Below, one piece after another: positions 5,826 to 7,022 of a DNA stretch of 7,022 nt; the first letter of the stretch is position 1; each line of letters starts with the position of its first letter. The DNA is from VXNE01 sp964518405. Its GTDB lineage: Bacteria > Pseudomonadota > Gammaproteobacteria > Pseudomonadales > Azotimanducaceae. Below the pieces are notes generated by a model. It was not told where the DNA came from. It saw only the letters and a program-made list of their open reading frames with translations, and made no database searches. Location of the stretch: contig CAZFGB010000029.1 of NCBI GenBank assembly GCA_964518405.1, forward strand, positions 1-7,022. Reading direction: 5' to 3'. The translations under genes and the position numbers were made by a program.

Positions 5826-6838
5826 CAGCGGACTGTTCCCAACTGGAATCGCCGCACCGCCCGCGCGTGCTCCGCCAGCGTGACGGAGAACTCGCTGGAT
5901 CCGTCGCCGCGCGCGACGAAATACATGACTTCCTCTTCCGCCGGATGCAGCGCGGCATGGATCGCCGCGCGTCCCGGCAATGCGATCGGGGTTGGCGGCA
6001 GGCCGGGGCGCTTGTAGGTGTTGTAGGGGCCGTCACGGTCGAGATGCGCGCGGGTCAGGTTGCCGTCGAACTCCCGCCCCAGACCGTAGATTACCGAGGG
6101 ATCCGCCTGCAGGCGCATCCTTCGCTCGAGCCTGCGCACGAACACGCCCGCGACCCTCGCCCTGTCTTCCGGCAGGCCCGTTTCCTTTTCGACCAGCGAC
6201 GCCATCACAAGGGCGTCGGACCGATCGCGGTACGGCAGATCCAGAGCCCGCCCATTCCATTCGGTCTCGACCACGGACTGCATCTTGCGATACGCCGTGC
6301 GCAGGATCTCCGCGTCCGTCTCTCCCCTGCCGTAGTGATAGGTATCGGGAAAGAACTGGCCCTCCGGATGGCCGTCGCCCAGGTCCAGGTGCGCCAGAAG
6401 CTTGCCCGTTTCCACGCCGGCAAGCGTCGCTTCCAGTGCCGGCGCATTCCCCAGCGCGGTCATCAGGTCGGAAACCGTCCAACCCTCCAGGATTCGCAGC
6501 CTGTAAACGGTGACATCGCCTTCGACAAGCTGCCGCAGCACGGCGTTCGGGGTGGCTGCCGGCACGAACCGGTATTCGCCGGCGCGAACCGATTCGGCGG
6601 CATCCCGGAGACGCGCGAGAACCGAGAACCATGCGGCGTTTTCCACCACGCCGAGGCGTTCGAGATCCTGCGCCATGCGGCCAAAGCCGGTGCCCGCCTC
6701 TATTTCGACGACGACCGGTTCGGACAGGGGACCTGGTCCGTCCGCCCAGGCATGAACCAGTTGCCATGCGCCGAGCGCGCCCAGTGCGATGGTCAGCGCG
6801 ACAACGGCAACGAGCGTGTATGGCGACCGCCGGGACAT
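5825..6838 (-). CDS. mltG: Endolytic peptidoglycan transglycosylase MltG (YceG family)
   Basis: A 337-residue inner-membrane enzyme that cuts nascent glycan strands and ends their growth. Residues 8-29 form one N-terminal membrane anchor, with the catalytic part facing the periplasm. A LysM-like segment precedes the YceG core, which carries PEGQFFPDTYHYG (158-170), VMASLVEKET (211-220) with Glu217 matching the catalytic Glu218 of E. coli MltG, MRLQADPSVIYG (241-252), and GPYNTYKRPGLPPTPI (270-285). Length agrees with the family (about 340). The ATG at 6838 is the only start that keeps the full anchor; its Shine-Dalgarno is weak. It begins 45 nt after fabF, where many relatives have pabC, and overlaps tmk by one base. 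Confidence 0.96.
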   Translation of the reverse strand: MSRRSPYTLVAVVALTIALGALGAWQLVHAWADGPGPLSEPVVVEIEAGTGFGRMAQDLERLGVVENAAWFSVLARLRDAAESVRAGEYRFVPAATPNAVLRQLVEGDVTVYRLRILEGWTVSDLMTALGNAPALEATLAGVETGKLLAHLDLGDGHPEGQFFPDTYHYGRGETDAEILRTAYRKMQSVVETEWNGRALDLPYRDRSDALVMASLVEKETGLPEDRARVAGVFVRRLERRMRLQADPSVIYGLGREFDGNLTRAHLDRDGPYNTYKRPGLPPTPIALPGRAAIHAALHPAEEEVMYFVARGDGSSEFSVTLAEHARAVRRFQLGTVR

Positions 6839-6883
6839 GGCGTCGATTCTACTCGCAGGCAGAAGCCCCCGTTGGTATCGGGA

Positions 6884-7022
6884 TCAGACGCGCGTGAATA
6901 CCAGGCTGCCGTTGGTGCCACCGAACCCGAACGAGTTGGTGAGCGCCACCTTGACCGGCATTTCGCGGGCCTCGCCGGGGACGTAATCGAGATCGCATCC
7001 CTCTCCGGGGTTCTCCAGGTTG
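6884..7022 (-). CDS. fabF: 3-oxoacyl-ACP synthase II, C-terminal 45 residues
   Basis: This is the 3' end of a beta-ketoacyl-ACP synthase gene whose 5' part lies beyond the right edge. The visible frame contains DYVPGEARE and ends with NSFGFGGTNGSLVFTRV before TGA. The GFGGTN loop holds the gating phenylalanine of KAS II enzymes, and the ending closely follows E. coli FabF. The enzyme condenses acyl-ACP with malonyl-ACP in fatty acid elongation in the cytoplasm; the catalytic Cys-His-His lie outside the window. FabF rather than FabB is called from the NSFGFGGTNGSL(V/I)F ending and from the following mltG-tmk-holB-pilZ, which in Pseudomonas follow fabF. Confidence 0.95.
   Translation of the reverse strand, partial: NLENPGEGCDLDYVPGEAREMPVKVALTNSFGFGGTNGSLVFTRV

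Overview
The window is a high-GC bacterial chromosome segment carrying two gene blocks that face each other across a small mobile repeat. The gene order fabF-mltG-tmk-holB-pilZ, and a PilZ protein of the type IV pilus kind, point to a gammaproteobacterium (Pseudomonas/Xanthomonas-like neighbourhood). The exact lineage cannot be read from the sequence.

Right part (about 3858-7022, all minus strand): a compact housekeeping cluster. It runs from the 3' end of fabF (fatty acid elongation) through mltG (peptidoglycan-cleaving terminase), tmk (dTMP kinase) and holB (clamp-loader delta prime) to pilZ (type IV pilus assembly). mltG/tmk overlap by 1 nt and tmk/holB by 4 nt, so they are very probably co-transcribed. 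pabC, which commonly sits between fabF and mltG in relatives, is absent; only 45 nt separate the two.

Middle (2246-3857): a plus-strand Xaa-Pro dipeptidase (pepQ) converges on pilZ. A 168-bp MITE-like palindromic element (3616-3783) lies exactly at the pepQ stop codon. It has near-identical inverted ends, a CTAG at each border and a hairpin at its centre, and it has no coding capacity of its own.

Left part (1-2084, minus strand): a three-subunit molybdenum hydroxylase of the xanthine dehydrogenase/CO dehydrogenase superfamily, in the order FAD subunit, 2Fe-2S subunit, molybdopterin subunit (the coxMSL order). The large subunit runs off the left edge, so its active-site loop and substrate cannot be judged. 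Electrons would pass from the molybdenum site through two 2Fe-2S clusters to FAD. The FAD gene and pepQ are divergent, and the roughly 160 bp between them hold several small palindromes that could be operators.

No RNA genes, CRISPR arrays, phage genes or full insertion sequences were seen. Apart from the palindromic element and some protein-level oddities (a zinc-less delta prime, a substituted Tmk motif, a hexaproline near the PepQ start), the region is ordinary core genome. I do not see a novel multi-gene system.
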